Shown one piece after another: positions 9,001-19,250 of a DNA stretch of 21,358 nucleotides (position 1 is the stretch's first letter; each line of letters opens with the position of its first letter). The stretch comes from Chara braunii (lineage: Eukaryota > Streptophyta > Charophyceae > Charales > Characeae), in NCBI GenBank assembly GCA_003427395.1, contig BFEA01000110.1, positions 749,511 through 770,868 of the forward strand, read 5' to 3'. The position numbers were made by a program, and so were the translations under genes. A model generated the notes under the pieces. It made no database searches. It saw only the letters and a program-made list of their open reading frames with translations, and was not told the DNA's origin.

Positions 9001-9488
9001 TGAGGAGTGAAGCATTGACAATTACGTTTCCGGAAGCGTGGAGACCTGAAGCCCAAGGGCTACGGCACCAGGTTCCACTCCAAATTTAGTAGGAAGATGC
9101 TACCGTCTCAGGAGAACTTTTCGTCATATGCAGTAATGGAATACTTGAATTTTAGGGTTCTGCACCTGGTCTTTGTTGCTGGGTAGATTTCTTTGAGTTC
9201 ACACTCTTTGTTTCCGTAATTGTTTGTTAGATTCATAGAGTAAAGGCTAGTCCATGGAATTGATTTCTAGGCTGATAGAAATTATGTCTTCTCTGTCGTA
9301 TTTTAGGGTACCGAAGAGGCTGTTGTCTCTCGACTCTTTTGAGCAGTATAATTCTTCCTTATTTTTGTTATATACATTGGCTATGGTGTTTCGTATTTAG
9401 AAACACGTAATAGCAATGGTTCACGGTAGTGCCGCATTTTTGTATTTTTCCCACTCTCGTATGTGCGTAGTTATTCTGAGAAGATTGT
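9001..9488. other. AT-rich stretch upstream of repeat R
   Basis: No gene. A block near 9384-9410 (GTGTTTCGTATTTAGAAACACG) resembles GTGTTTCTATCCTAGAAACATG near 13612-13634, which suggests that the sequence around the two R copies may be distantly related too. Confidence 0.4.
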
Positions 9489-9760
9489 CGCAACTCTTAG
9501 GACTAAGAGAGGGAAGTAATTTTAGAGTGGTTCAGGGTAAAAGTTGCGGAACTACTAGCAGCAGTGCCACTTTGCACAGTGAGACTCTGAGTGTGTCAAG
9601 GGGCAGTGGGAACGCTTAGCCTACTGGTCTGGGGATAAGAGAGACCGGGTGAAGAGGAAACTTGAGTTGTATCCATTGGGTGCGTGGTGGGATACCCGCC
9701 TTGGCAGCTCAGGCTTTTCACAGTGTTTTGACCAGTGAGGATGAGAGGGTAGCCCTGATT
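9489..9760 (+). repeat. Repeat R, copy 1
   Basis: Direct copy of 13096-13323. Shared blocks in order: CTTAGGACTAAGAGAGGGAA, AGAGTGGTTCAGGGT, GAGAGACC[G/C]GG, GAGTTGTATCCATTGGG, GCGTGGTGGGA, GAGAGGGTA[G/A]CCCT, ending about TAG. One frame encodes LGLREGSNFRVVQG in both copies. Copy 1 has an extra stretch in the middle relative to copy 2. It abuts the truncated reverse transcriptase of LINE1. The family is unknown; it may be LINE 5' sequence. Confidence 0.75.
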
Positions 9761-9765
9761 CGTAG

Positions 9766-10704
9766 GCAGCTTATCTTGATGAGATCCTCCAGCTTACAAG
9801 GCATTCTCGTCAAAACGCGACACTAATCTTTATCGATTTTGAAAAAGCCTACGACCACGTGGACTGACTGTTCTTAGACAAGTGCCGTGAGAAAATGAAC
9901 TTCATATCGGATTTCAGACGATGGATAGAGATCGTGCACTGGAACGCTACCACATGTGTCCAGGTCAACGGAAGCCTTGCACCGCCACTGCGCCTAGAAC
10001 GTTCAGTCTGCCAAGGGGATCTCATTGCTCTCTCCCTCTTCCCAATTATCATGGAGGCCTTAGCCGCTAATCTTCACGCAAATAAAAACATTACGAAAAT
10101 TCGAATTACTCATATTCCCGAGGAAGCTATCCCGATATGTTCTCTGTTTGCAGATGACCTCACAATCATGGCAGAGGCCACACACCGCAATATGGAGGAA
10201 ATCCGTTGTATGATGGAGAAGTTCTCTAAGGTCTCAGACATGTCTGTCAACTGGGGGTCTAAGACACAGGGGTGGTGGATCCATTATCAAGGAGGACGTC
10301 CTCCAGAAGTCCCACGTATTGCATGGAAGCCTCTGGAAACCCCAATAAGAGTTCTGGAAGTCTCCATGACTGCAGAGAGACGGCCACCAATCAATGATGA
10401 ATGGATTAGTTCCCCGGCTCAACACAAATTACACAGCTGGAGGAACAAACACACATCCCTCTTCGGTCGAGCCTTAGTCCTCAACAATGTCGTCTTTGCA
10501 TCCATATGGTATAAATCACGGTTGTGGCCCCTAAGCAAAGAGGCTCTAAGAGGACTGAAGCAAAAGGCAGCAACTTTCCTGTGGAGGGGCGATGGGGAGC
10601 AACCCAATGTGATCATCAAGGTGGCCTGGGACTCCATCATCCAACCAAAAGCAGGGGGAGGCTTGGGAATCCTTGACCCAACCACGCAAGTGCAAGCATT
10701 ATGA
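9766..10704 (+). pseudogene. LINE1 reverse transcriptase core
   Basis: The frame opens right after a TAG at 9763 and reads FIDFEKAYDHVD at about 9829, where the following Trp codon is a TGA (9865). After it come the catalytic motif CSLFADDLTIMAE (near 10138), RSVCQGD in place of the usual RQGDPLSP (so partly decayed), then GRALVLNNVVFASIWY, KVAWDSI and GGLGILDP, all typical of plant L1-type proteins. The frame ends with TGA at 10702 where the family continues (KW.KKL reads on in frame). One Asp of the catalytic triad (FEKAYD motif) and both in FADD are present. The first Met at 9895 is not the real start. Confidence 0.85.
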
Positions 10705-11024
10705 GTCAAATGGATTAAGAAACTCATTTTTTACCCCAGAGCCCTTGGTGCGTCTTGGCTCTTGGACATCTAGCTAGGCTGGCCCCAATGACTCCCCACA
10801 CGACCCACCCGCTCACTTGGCTAGAAGACCGCTTTTGACAAATCCCACGTAGACTCCCTGATCACACTGATCTCCCTCATGATAGGCCAGAGGAAGGGAG
10901 TCAACCGCAGGACACCTTTTGGCCTTCACTGCTGCAAACATGGCGCAAACTCCCGTTCTCGAACAAAACCTGGCTTGACCTGTGGGAGGAAGTCTATCGA
11001 CAGCCCCTATTCGGTAACAGATGG

Positions 11025-11783
11025 TTGAGACACACGAGGGGCCGCGTGATGATTAGCTCAGCCCCTCCCTGGAAGAACTGGGTCAAACACGGGATACTTA
11101 AAGTAGGAGACCTCCAGGACAATGAAAAGCACAATTGGAAAACAGGGGACCAGTTGCGATCCACCTTGCGGTACTGCCACCACGTAGAGGACTCATTAGA
11201 GGATCTTATCGAAGTCATTCCATTAGTATGGTTCCGAATCCTCAGACAAGGCCCCACTTTGTGAGAGGGAGATTGGGTAACAACTAATGGGTCTCTGCAA
11301 CAGATCGGTTTGGTGCACATGATTTCCCCCCAGATGGTCCTAACTGAAAACTACACCATCACAAAATCTAAGATTCTCCAAGGGAGCAAGGGGCCCTTCG
11401 AATCGAGAAACAAAACTTCAGTTTATAGAGTGAGGATTATTGAGGAGAAGGGACAGAGGGTGGACTTTCAACTAGACAAACCGATCCAGGACCTGGCCCT
11501 GGACCCGGTGGAATGGATCTGGCAGCCCCCTCGGAAAAGGGGCACCCCTAAGCCCAACCCCATCAGACTACGCTCATTGACAGTCAAATCAGCTTATAAA
11601 ATGCTCCGTCCCAACAGGCAGTTGAGAGATTCAATTAACGATAGATGGGTCACACAGCTAAACATCGACCGCTCTCTTCTGTCACCAATCCAATGGTTCA
11701 AAGAGCGAAAGCACGGGCCTATGAAAATCACCTCCTTACAGTGGCAGGTAGCCACTGCTGCCTGCCAACCAACGAGTGGCTAA
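11025..11783 (+). pseudogene. LINE1 ORF2 connector region
   Basis: A different frame from the reverse transcriptase core. It reads GDLQDNEKHNWKTGDQL, stops at 11262, and resumes with ENYTITKSKILQGSKGPF and SLTVKSAYKMLRP, which are typical of the segment between reverse transcriptase and zinc-binding domain in plant LINEs. It ends at 11781, where the neighbouring frame takes over. Confidence 0.7.
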
Positions 11784-12477
11784 TCGATCGAACGAATCTG
11801 GAGCAAAGAGACCTGCTGTTTTCATGGTGCCTACGATGTCAGAGCCTCTTCCCCTTCCATAAGAAGCCGGAGACCATCGAAAACCTTTTTATGCAGTGCC
11901 CGGTTGCTCAATACATATGGAGGTGGTGGGATCGTATCTGGCGGAAACTAGAACCAGACACTCTCGGGCCTTGGTCACAGCAAACCATTCTGGCCTGACA
12001 GTGGCCCCTGGTAGGGACAACCACACCCTACATAGAAAACATGTACAAAATTGGAAGGAGGGCAGTGATGTAGGCTCTCTGGTGGCAGAGGTGTACCCTG
12101 TCCATAGAAAAGGTACGGGTGGAGGGCGCAAAGATCATAAAACAAATACAACAGCAAATTCACCTGGATCTCACACGCACATGGTTAGACACTAGACTAC
12201 AACTAGACCTCCGTCTACAGACCAGGGACGTCAGAAGAAAGATCACATAATCTTGCAGAAATTGGGTAGGGGGGGAAAGAGAAGGATGGATGGCAAAGGT
12301 CATATGGAGCGGGGACCAGGGAGAAGGGACGAGGGACTTGGAAGAGATGAGAGACTATAGGTTAGTTTATAAGGACTGGACAAATATAGAGCCCACGTTC
12401 CCATTACGCCCTCCCTCAGATTTCCCAGACCCATTCCCCCCCCACGCCCTGGCCCTGGCAGAATTGTGGTCTTGATC
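11645..12477 (+). pseudogene. LINE1 zinc-binding C-terminus (zf-RVT-like)
   Basis: Third frame of the same protein. It holds LLFSWCLRCQSLFPFH, then ETIENLFMQCPVAQYIWRWW: the C-x2-C and following C of the zf-RVT domain are present, but the usual His (ETIEHLF) is Asn. A TGA at 11996 interrupts, after which the tail reads TTTPYIENMYKIGRRA and IQQQIHLDLTRTW, ending LALAELWS and TGA at 12473. Confidence 0.7.
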
Positions 12478-13026
12478 CTCATAACCCTCTCACTTTCCTT
12501 TGATCTATCATCCCACTTACCCTCCACTGACAACCTCGAGGAACCCCTCCTCAGTGCCCCCTGGGGAGGACCTCGCTTACACAAGAAATCAGCCGGCATT
12601 GGCAGCCAGCAGGCGGGTGTTGGAGCCGGCAGTTGGGGACTGTATCAGTCCTTAAATTTCCAATCTGGTGCCCTCCCCTCTGAGGGTGAAGAGTAACAAA
12701 GGCAACATGAGTTTTTCAAGCCCACACAAGTCTGCTCAGTTAATCCCCTGCTCTGTAAGGCAATCAATGCTGGTAGACAACTCACAGATGCTTCTGGGTT
12801 TACACATAAGCCTGCTCAGTCAATCCCCTGATTTTGCAGGGCAATCAATGCTGGCAGGAACCACGACCACTCACACGCAGCCAAAATATTCCAAATCATT
12901 ATTCTCATGTGTAATGGGACACTGGACCCGATTTCCAGCAGGTGATGCTCCCCACCAATAGATGGAGCCTCTCCTCTGGTGGTAGTGCCATCTGCTCTTA
13001 TTAGCAGCACTAACACTGAAAGCGGT

Positions 13027-13059
<33 letters not shown>
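12478..13059 (+). other. LINE1 3' UTR and poly(A)
   Basis: Non-coding. It contains two direct copies of a 47-bp block (12730-12776, 12810-12857; CTGCTCAGT.AATCCCCTG and GGCAATCAATGCTGG) about 80 bp apart. The conserved 3' module lies at about 12913-12966 (GGGACACTGGACCCGA, then GATGCTCCCCACCAATAGA). The A tail begins at 13032. Confidence 0.75.
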
Positions 13060-13062
<3 letters not shown>

Positions 13063-13084
13063 CCTCCCTTTCTTTGCCTCTTGC

Positions 13085-13920
13085 CTTGCCGCAGCATCTT
13101 AGGACTAAGAGAGGGAAGTAATTTCAGAGTGGTTCAGGGTGAAACTTGCCGAACCAGTAGTTTAGGGTGATACTCACAGGGTCGGGATGATATGAGAGAC
13201 CCGGCAAAGAGCAAACTAGAGTTGTATCCATTGGGCGCGTGGTGGGAAACCCGTCTAGGCAACAAAGGCTCTTAACAGCGTTTTGGATAGTGAGGTTGAG
13301 AGGGTAACCCTAATGTCTAGTCCTCCCTCCCAGCTCTTAGTCATTGAGATTCCTCTTTTTTTTCTAGTTTGATAGATCTTGGAATTTGGATTGGTTGTTC
13401 TCAATGGTATATTTTCCGTTGACAATAGACTCAATAGTAGTATGCCCAGTTTAAAATTTAGTTAGTACTTGGTCCGAAATTTAGAATTGAATTGTATATG
13501 AGAATTTAGTTTGCCTTTGGAAATAATTTCAGGGTTAAACTGTATTATTTTCGTGAATTGCCTTGTGCTTTTTTTAGATTTGCAGATTATAGTTCGTTGT
13601 TCTTTGCCAATAGTGTTTCTATCCTAGAAACATGCGGGCGTTTTCCTGTGCAGCAAGGATATTGCATTATATGCTGAAGGAGTGGAGAGTTGCTGCTATG
13701 ATTAGTTCAGCCACCTTTTTCTGTGCTTCAAGGCTATTTTGAGTTCTTCTTCTTCCTTTCGAGGCTTAGTGGTCTTGGGACGCTGGACCCGGTTTTCAGC
13801 AGGTTTTTCTCTTCCTTGGTAACACCGGGTAGAATTGTGAGGTCCCCGGCCTGGACCACTTTTATTTTGAAATATAAATCGATAACTTCTCCAAAAAAAA
13901 AAAGAAAAAAAAAAAAAAAA
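13085..13920 (+). mobile_element. E2: short LINE-related element, R plus 3' module plus poly(A)
   Basis: It starts with R copy 2 (13096-13323), continues with about 400 bp of AT-rich non-coding DNA, then GGGACGCTGGACCCGGTTTT and CAGCAGG (about 13776-13806), the first half of the shared 3' module, and ends in a 28-base A tail (13893-13920, one G). No reverse transcriptase. It looks like an internally deleted or non-autonomous partner of E1. It begins 25-35 bp after the E1 tail, so the two are nearly head to tail. Confidence 0.55.
13096..13323 (+). repeat. Repeat R, copy 2
   Basis: Direct copy of 9489-9760. In the frame shared with copy 1 it reads LGLREGSNFRVVQGETC, where copy 1 has KSC. The first difference in the conserved core is a silent TTT/TTC change. 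Confidence 0.75.
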
Positions 13921-14029
13921 GCGATCAATACACACGTGGTGCAAGATGGAGCATGAATCTTCCCCGACAATACCGCATTATCCATCGACCATAGTTTTTT
14001 TTTTTTTTTTTTTTGAGAAATCGGTCACC

Positions 14030-14035
14030 TTTATT
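14030..14035 (-). terminator. AATAAA poly(A) signal of LINE2
   Basis: AATAAA on the minus strand, 15 bases before the A tract at 14014-13995: normal spacing for cleavage and polyadenylation. A longer A tract with one N (14112-14074; N at 14092) lies 38 bases upstream of it. Confidence 0.65.
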
Positions 14036-14112
14036 ACAAATAATAGAAGTTCATAAAAGATAGGGGACCTCTCTTTTTTTTTTTTTTTTTTNTTTTTTTT
14101 TTTTTTTTTTTT

Positions 14113-14600
14113 GGGATCAAAACAAATTCATCCATTAATAGAGACAGGGGCCCGGGAACACACCCCAACAATACAACCCGGTACAACACATGCTCGGGCC
14201 TTTACCCAGCTATGGGCTCTTGGAAACCCGATCTATGTGTCCCTATACCGAAAGAAACTCCAAAAAAGGCAAAAGAAAGGGAGAGCCTCTTACCAAGGAA
14301 AGTCTTCTGAAAAATGTTTGAAAGCTTACTGGGCAGGACACCCAGTTCCTACTGCCATGTCATCTACTGATTTGTCACGGAGGGGAGCTACAACACTCCC
14401 CATGACCAACTGGGGTAAGGAGCCAGGGCGAGAAGCATAGCCTGCCTTCGGCAGTAATCTTCACTAGTCTGGACTCCCTGCCCCAAGTGTCCCAAAACCA
14501 TTTCCTAACTTTAGAGTATCTGCCTCTGTTCAGTCTGTGAAGCCAATCACTCCAAATAGTAGTTCTAATCTGCTGTGTGACTGTGTTCTTGATGGCGTTG
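14113..14600 (-). other. LINE2 3' untranslated region
   Basis: Between the ORF2 stop and the first A tract. Its end, TTAATGGATGAATTTGTTTT before the A run, looks like the usual end of a plant LINE. No gene is recognised on either strand. Confidence 0.6.
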
Positions 14601-15708
14601 TCAAACTTCACTTTCTGCTTGAAGAGTTAGTTGATAATTTCGATCATCCCAAATGACTTTCATAATGATGGCCCAAATCGCCTGAGCAACATAGATCCAG
14701 TCCCTTTCCTCTGAGTTAGCTAAACCGTGGGTGCCATTCAATATCCAGTCATCAGACCAGGTGAATTTCAGCTTGGTAATCCTGTCCCAATGCTGAATCC
14801 ACCAGTCCCAGATTGTTTTTGAAGCGGGGCAGGATAACCATAGGTGACGAGAGTCCTCCAATATCCATCTGCAACGTACACACCCTGCAGAGATTTTCAT
14901 CCCTTTTGAGACCAAGTTCACCGCTGAAGTTGTGGCAAACATAGACTGGAGCCATAATATGCTTGACAGGCATTGAGAGGGTAACTGCTTGAGTTGTTTC
15001 CACAGTACTGAGAAATGCTCTGATGAAATTGTTAGCAGTCCTTGTTCGTGCCGTCTGTTGGCAACTACAGCTAGAGGTGTCTTCTTTACTCTCAACCTCT
15101 GCAGTCGAGAACCTTCTTTAGTAGAGTACTCATCCAATCCTAAGATTACCTGCTTCTGTGGTTGCCACCATCCTACAGTTCTACAATTTACTTTCACCTT
15201 TTCCAATGGTTTCACGCCCATCGGGAGAGAGACTACTGTAACCAATGTCTCTCCGGTCGGGGCCCTCCGCGTTTTTTTTCTTACATTGTCAATCACTTCA
15301 GAGTAGTTTGTTAACGAAGATAGCCGCCGGTTCCTTTTCCATACCAATGTCTTAATGAAGGAGAAGTCTACCGGTACAGACCATTCAGCTGCTACCCACC
15401 CATCCTCCCCCAAGGCGTCTGTGATCTGTACTACCGTTCCCTGTTGCGAGGGGGAGATCAACCACCGCTCGCCTACAGGGCCTCTATTACCAGAGAGCAG
15501 TGCTAACCAACTTGGGGGGATGGCCTTCTGGATCCCTTTAAGCCAGAGATTCCTTAATCTGCGACGTCTCTTTCCATGTTTCGTTTTCCTGTCCCAAATA
15601 TCGCTAACCCGTACAATCCCCTTTTCAACCCAGACCTTCCCGAAGTTCCCCGCGGAGTCATGTGCCGAGAACGAGGACCCTGTATCATTTACTGTCCACG
15701 GATTCTTT
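14601..15708 (-). pseudogene. LINE2 ORF2 C-terminal region with zinc-binding motif
   Basis: The frame stays open from about 15708, well upstream of its first Met at 15461, to the stop at 14601. It begins near DIWDRKTKHGKRRRRL and ends near IWDDRNYQL. The zf-RVT signature CVRCRWILEDSRHLWLSC is intact (C-x2-C, H, C), followed by IWDWWIQHWDRI. A frameshift near 15700 separates it from the reverse transcriptase frame. This is the longest undisturbed piece of the element. Confidence 0.75.
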
Positions 15709-15839
15709 AGTATCTGGAGTCACTCTTTCTGATGGAAACAATTTCTCCCAGGAAACCATAATATTATTCAAAAAAACTGACTTTAATTTCTAGTTTACAA
15801 AGGAGAGAATAAAAAAATAGGCTAGAACATCTTCTGGTG

Positions 15840-17290
15840 TGTTTAGTTCTCATTCAATACTTAGAATGTACAGTGTCAGGGATATCCAAGGTGCGGAGGG
15901 GTCTGTAATCAACGCTTTTACCGACCATTTGGCCAGAGCCGATATGTTCTGTTGTTTCGGTTCTAATAAACCCAGACCACCTTCCTCTCTTGGAAAGAAG
16001 ACTGTTTCCCAATCCACTTTAGAAAATAATTTATGATCTTCCTCTGCTTCCGGTTTCCACAGTAGCCTGGCAGTTGCCCTCCTGATGGCTTTGTAGGCCT
16101 TGTCCCCGAGAAGATGAGTGGAAAGTACAAACCATAACAATGCGAAGCCTGCAGCCTGAGTGACTTGCACCCTTCCCATTAACGACAGATGACGTTTACT
16201 GTTCCAGCTTGACAGTCTGCTGACAATTTTTTCCACCAAAACCGAGCCTTGAAACTCTGCATTATTGGAGAGCGCCACTTGCACACCTAAGAACCGTTCG
16301 GACGAATCCGCAGGTACTTGTTTCAAACCCCAATTAACTTCCAATTCACAGTCCTTAGGTAAGAAATAAGTAGATTTATTCCTATTGATCGAGGCCTCAG
16401 ACAAAACGCAGTACGTATTTAACACTTTCCTAAGTGAAATCAGGGCTGGCCTACTGTTGACACATGCTATTGTTAGGTCACCAGCCAAGGCTCCTCCTTT
16501 CCATTGAACCTGATTATGGAGCTTAAGGCCTTCAATCTGATCTCTGTGTCTGATATTGTCCAACAAAACCTCCATGTGAACTACGAACAGTAGAGGGGCT
16601 AGTGGGCAACCCTGTCTCAGGCTGTCTGAGCGATCGAGACAGAGAAAATTGCTGAGATTTATACCCATTCCACCATTACTGAAGCGGTCGCCGTTGAATA
16701 CGTAGTGGCTACCCAATGTGCAAATACCTCCCCAAAGCCCATGTGTTTCAATGTCATCATTACAAAGGTTCATCCCACTCTTTTTCCATGTCCAGGAGAA
16801 GGACTGGAGCGTTTTGGTTCTCAGTTGCAATGACTTCTAGAGCCTGTATTGAGGCAGCAATATTGTCCATGATGGACCTATGCTTCACGAAGGCTCCCTG
16901 TTTTTTCCCAATCGCGTCCGGTAGGTATCTATATAATCTCAGGGCTAGTGTTTTCGCAAGAATCTTATATGACACGTTCATGACTGAAATCAGTAAAATG
17001 GGACGCCAGTTTCGGATCTCTGTCTTTTACCCTTTCTTGTATAAGAGAGAGATGATCCCATTCATCATTCCTTTTGTCAATTTACCACCCTTTAACTCCT
17101 CGTTATAGCAGGCGACCAAGTACGGACTGATCTGTGGTCACACTGCCAGGTATACTTCGATCGGTATACCATCATCTTCCGGGCATTTCCCTTTCGCCAT
17201 GTGTTTGACTGCCTCCAATAGTTCCTCGGTTGTTACGGGTCTGTCGAGGTCCAACCTCGCTTGGGGTGGAACTCTCGCCAGTGTCAAAGA
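15840..17290 (-). pseudogene. LINE2 reverse transcriptase
   Basis: N-terminal part (frame of 16981-16760, extending upstream with stops): MAKGKCPEDDGIPIEVY, IRNWRPILLI, VSYKILAKTLALRL and KKQGAFVKHRSIMDNI, then LLLDMEKEWDE where the family has LDFEKAYDRV. A frameshift follows. The second frame (16830-15850, 326 codons) reads SLRQGCPLAPLLFVVHMEVL, then ALAGDLTIACV in place of FADD, so one catalytic Asp is lost, and then GRVQVTQAAGFALLWFVL and GGLGLLEPKQQN. A TGA at 15850 is followed by in-frame LINE-like residues. The enzyme cannot be active. Confidence 0.8.
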
Positions 17291-17299
17291 CCAAAAGTC

Positions 17300-17770
17300 T
17301 GAATTTTCCCTTCAGTCTGAAGTCATACTGTTGAAAGGTTGCCTAATTGTTAGGATGTTCTGGAAGTACAGTCTAGCGTATTCACACATTTGGTCGACGT
17401 CCTCAGTGACCATTTGCTGGACCGCAAATGGGTGGGCCAGTTGTCTCATCGGGGATCTGGTCTTTTGCAGTATCTGTCTCCGAAATGTATCTCTGTTCAG
17501 TCTATCTCCTGAGATTATGTTCCGTTGAGCCAGCCATTGGGACCACTGCTCTTGTTTATTAATTTCTATTTTTTTTAATATGAGAATTTTCCTTCTACGT
17601 TTCGCTGTCCAATATGCGTCGGACATGGGTGTTTACCCATTTCAGTTATTAATGAGTTTTCCTGGATTGCAGCTTTTAGCACTTTAATCATGGAGATTTT
17701 ATTCATAGATCCTTGCAGGATCTTGAAACCCACCTCCAACCACTGGTTCTCCTCCTCAAACAAAGGACGA
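17300..17770 (-). pseudogene. LINE2 linker between endonuclease and RT
   Basis: Two overlapping frames, 17763-17575 (FEEENQWLEVGFKILQGSMN) and 17626-17312 (MSDAYWTAKRRRKIL, RNIISGDRLNRDTFRRQILQ). These resemble the basic, helical linker that precedes the reverse transcriptase in plant LINE ORF2. Confidence 0.6.
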
Positions 17771-17802
17771 GCTTGCGGCCACTGATCTAAGTGTGTTTTG
17801 AT

Positions 17803-18500
17803 TCAGTCCACTACCCCCTTGTCTTTGGAGTGATTCGTGTTGAACTTGAAGTAAGATGGTCCAAACTTACTCTTTTGTGGGAGGTTAAATTCCGCCTGTA
17901 TCGGGCAACGGTCCGATAAGAAGGAGGTGCCTACCTCCACTTTCATGCAGTTGGTCCATGGACTTCCCCTGATTAAAAAATATAGGGGGGGTCTTGGATC
18001 CAAACCACGTGTACCCATGACTTTCTGGGTGCAGTATTCTGAATGCGTCTGTCATGTTTTGCGAGACAATAAATGCATGCAAGAGCCTTCTAATAGGGGT
18101 CACTTTGGGGCCGTCCAGACCTGGGCTTAACATAGTATCCCAGTCTGCTGCTAGAATCAGATTCTCTGAATTTGGGATTATGCTGGGGAGCTCTGCAATA
18201 AAGTGGGCTAGTTCATTAAATTCTGAAGGGAGGTATAAGGACATGATAGTCCAATCTTCCTCCTCCACTGTTAGTTTGGCCCATACCCAACGACCCCATA
18301 TGTCCACCATATAGTCGATTACCGTCGATTCTAGTTCCCTGCAGAGAAGGATGCCATTCCACAGGTGCCTATGTGCCCATTTGTGCCTCTTGCTGGAGCC
18401 CAATACTGAGGCCCCGACCACCAAGAAGTCTCGGTGATTAATCTCCGTGCACAAAGACCTCTCACATTCCACGACACTATGCGCAGTTTACCCTTAGGCA
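17803..18500 (-). pseudogene. LINE2 AP endonuclease (EEP family)
   Basis: It begins with KLRIVSWNVRGL (18494-18457, the Asn motif), after which a frameshift moves to the frame of 18472-17885. That reads WVWAKLTVEEEDWTIMSLYLP, LILAADWDTMLSPGLDG in place of GDFN.....LDR, and LHPESHGYTWFGSK. Another shift leads to 18018-17803, where FLSDRCPIQAEF shows the catalytic SDH changed to SDR. It would nick target DNA in an active LINE; here at least two active-site motifs are altered. Confidence 0.78.
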
Positions 18501-18599
18501 GAATAGGTCATGGTCGCGCCAGAGGATTCTTGGATCTGGCCCGGTACTGGTGTGTTCATATCCAACTGCTTTCGTCGACGAGACCCTTCTCCCCCCTTG

Positions 18600-19250
18600 A
18601 GGTTCTACTGTTCCACCCACGGGATACGCAGAACATTTGCGAAGTTTGACTGGAAGATCACTACCCTGAATGCAGAGGTAATCAACCAGTCTGCAATCGT
18701 TTCCGCAGTCATCGTCTGTTTGAACAGGACAGGTTCTCGTTTAACGGAGAGTCTAGGATGGATAAAGGAAACCAGTCCTAAGCTTGTCCATCGCAACCAA
18801 TTGTTGCATGGTACTGTTATCCATCTAGGCATCCAGAAAAACAACATAGAGATGGGCCCTGACCCCCTTTCCATCTTCCGCTGTAAAACATCAAATTCTA
18901 ACCGCGGGAATCACCCTTACCTGTAGGAAATTCGGAATAAGAGGTTTGACTTTTTCCAAAATGGCCAGTTCTGTTAGTGCTCCTTCCACATCGGCTGTCG
19001 GGAGTTCAAGCAGGTCATTAGCAAGTTGAGTTGCCATGACCACGACTCCTTTGTTGGAGTTAGCTTAAATCAACGGGATCAGCACTTTCTGGATATTCAA
19101 GTCTGCACGATCCAGAGGTTCCATGGGGTCTGCAACCATCAGTCCCCCAGGGAGGGCGGGTTTTCGTCAACTTTTCGAGATGTTTCGAATCCGCCTGAAC
19201 GATCTCTGCGCAAGTCAGTTCCATCATTCCAGAGTGGTGCTGCAAGCCGG
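18600..19250 (-). pseudogene. Probable LINE2 ORF1 remnant
   Basis: Upstream of the endonuclease on the same strand, frames such as MATQLANDLLELPTADVEG (from about 19036) and WMPRWITVPCNNWLRWTSLG (about 18845) stay open for 40-90 codons and are separated by shifts. Position, not motif, makes this ORF1: I see no zinc knuckle or RNA-binding domain I can name. Confidence 0.45.

Larger units (their letters stand above)
9761..13059 (+). mobile_element. LINE1 (E1): 5'-truncated plant L1-type LINE
   Basis: A non-LTR retrotransposon with part of the reverse transcriptase, the zinc-binding C-terminus, a 3' UTR of about 550 bp and a 28-base poly(A) tail (13032-13059). Endonuclease and the N-terminal part of the reverse transcriptase are missing: recognisable coding starts inside the domain, just before FIDFEKAYD. 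No target duplication could be fixed. It is dead: internal stops and two frame changes. Confidence 0.85.
13995..19250 (-). mobile_element. LINE2: nearly complete, decayed L1-type LINE
   Basis: On the minus strand: ORF1 remnant (19250-18600), AP endonuclease (18496-17803), reverse transcriptase (about 17290-15840), C-terminal region with zinc-binding motif (15708-14601), 3' UTR, an A tract (14112-14074), 59 bp containing AATAAA, and a final A tract (14014-13995). All domains of a plant LINE are present in order, but every one carries frameshifts or stops. It is a different family from LINE1, judged by the motifs. Confidence 0.85.

Noticed and set aside
14074-14112. Biological meaning of the N in the T tract
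   Set aside because: A single N inside a homopolymer is most simply a sequencing or assembly ambiguity.
13995-19250. LINE2 as an active element
   Set aside because: Several frameshifts, stops and altered catalytic motifs in endonuclease and reverse transcriptase.
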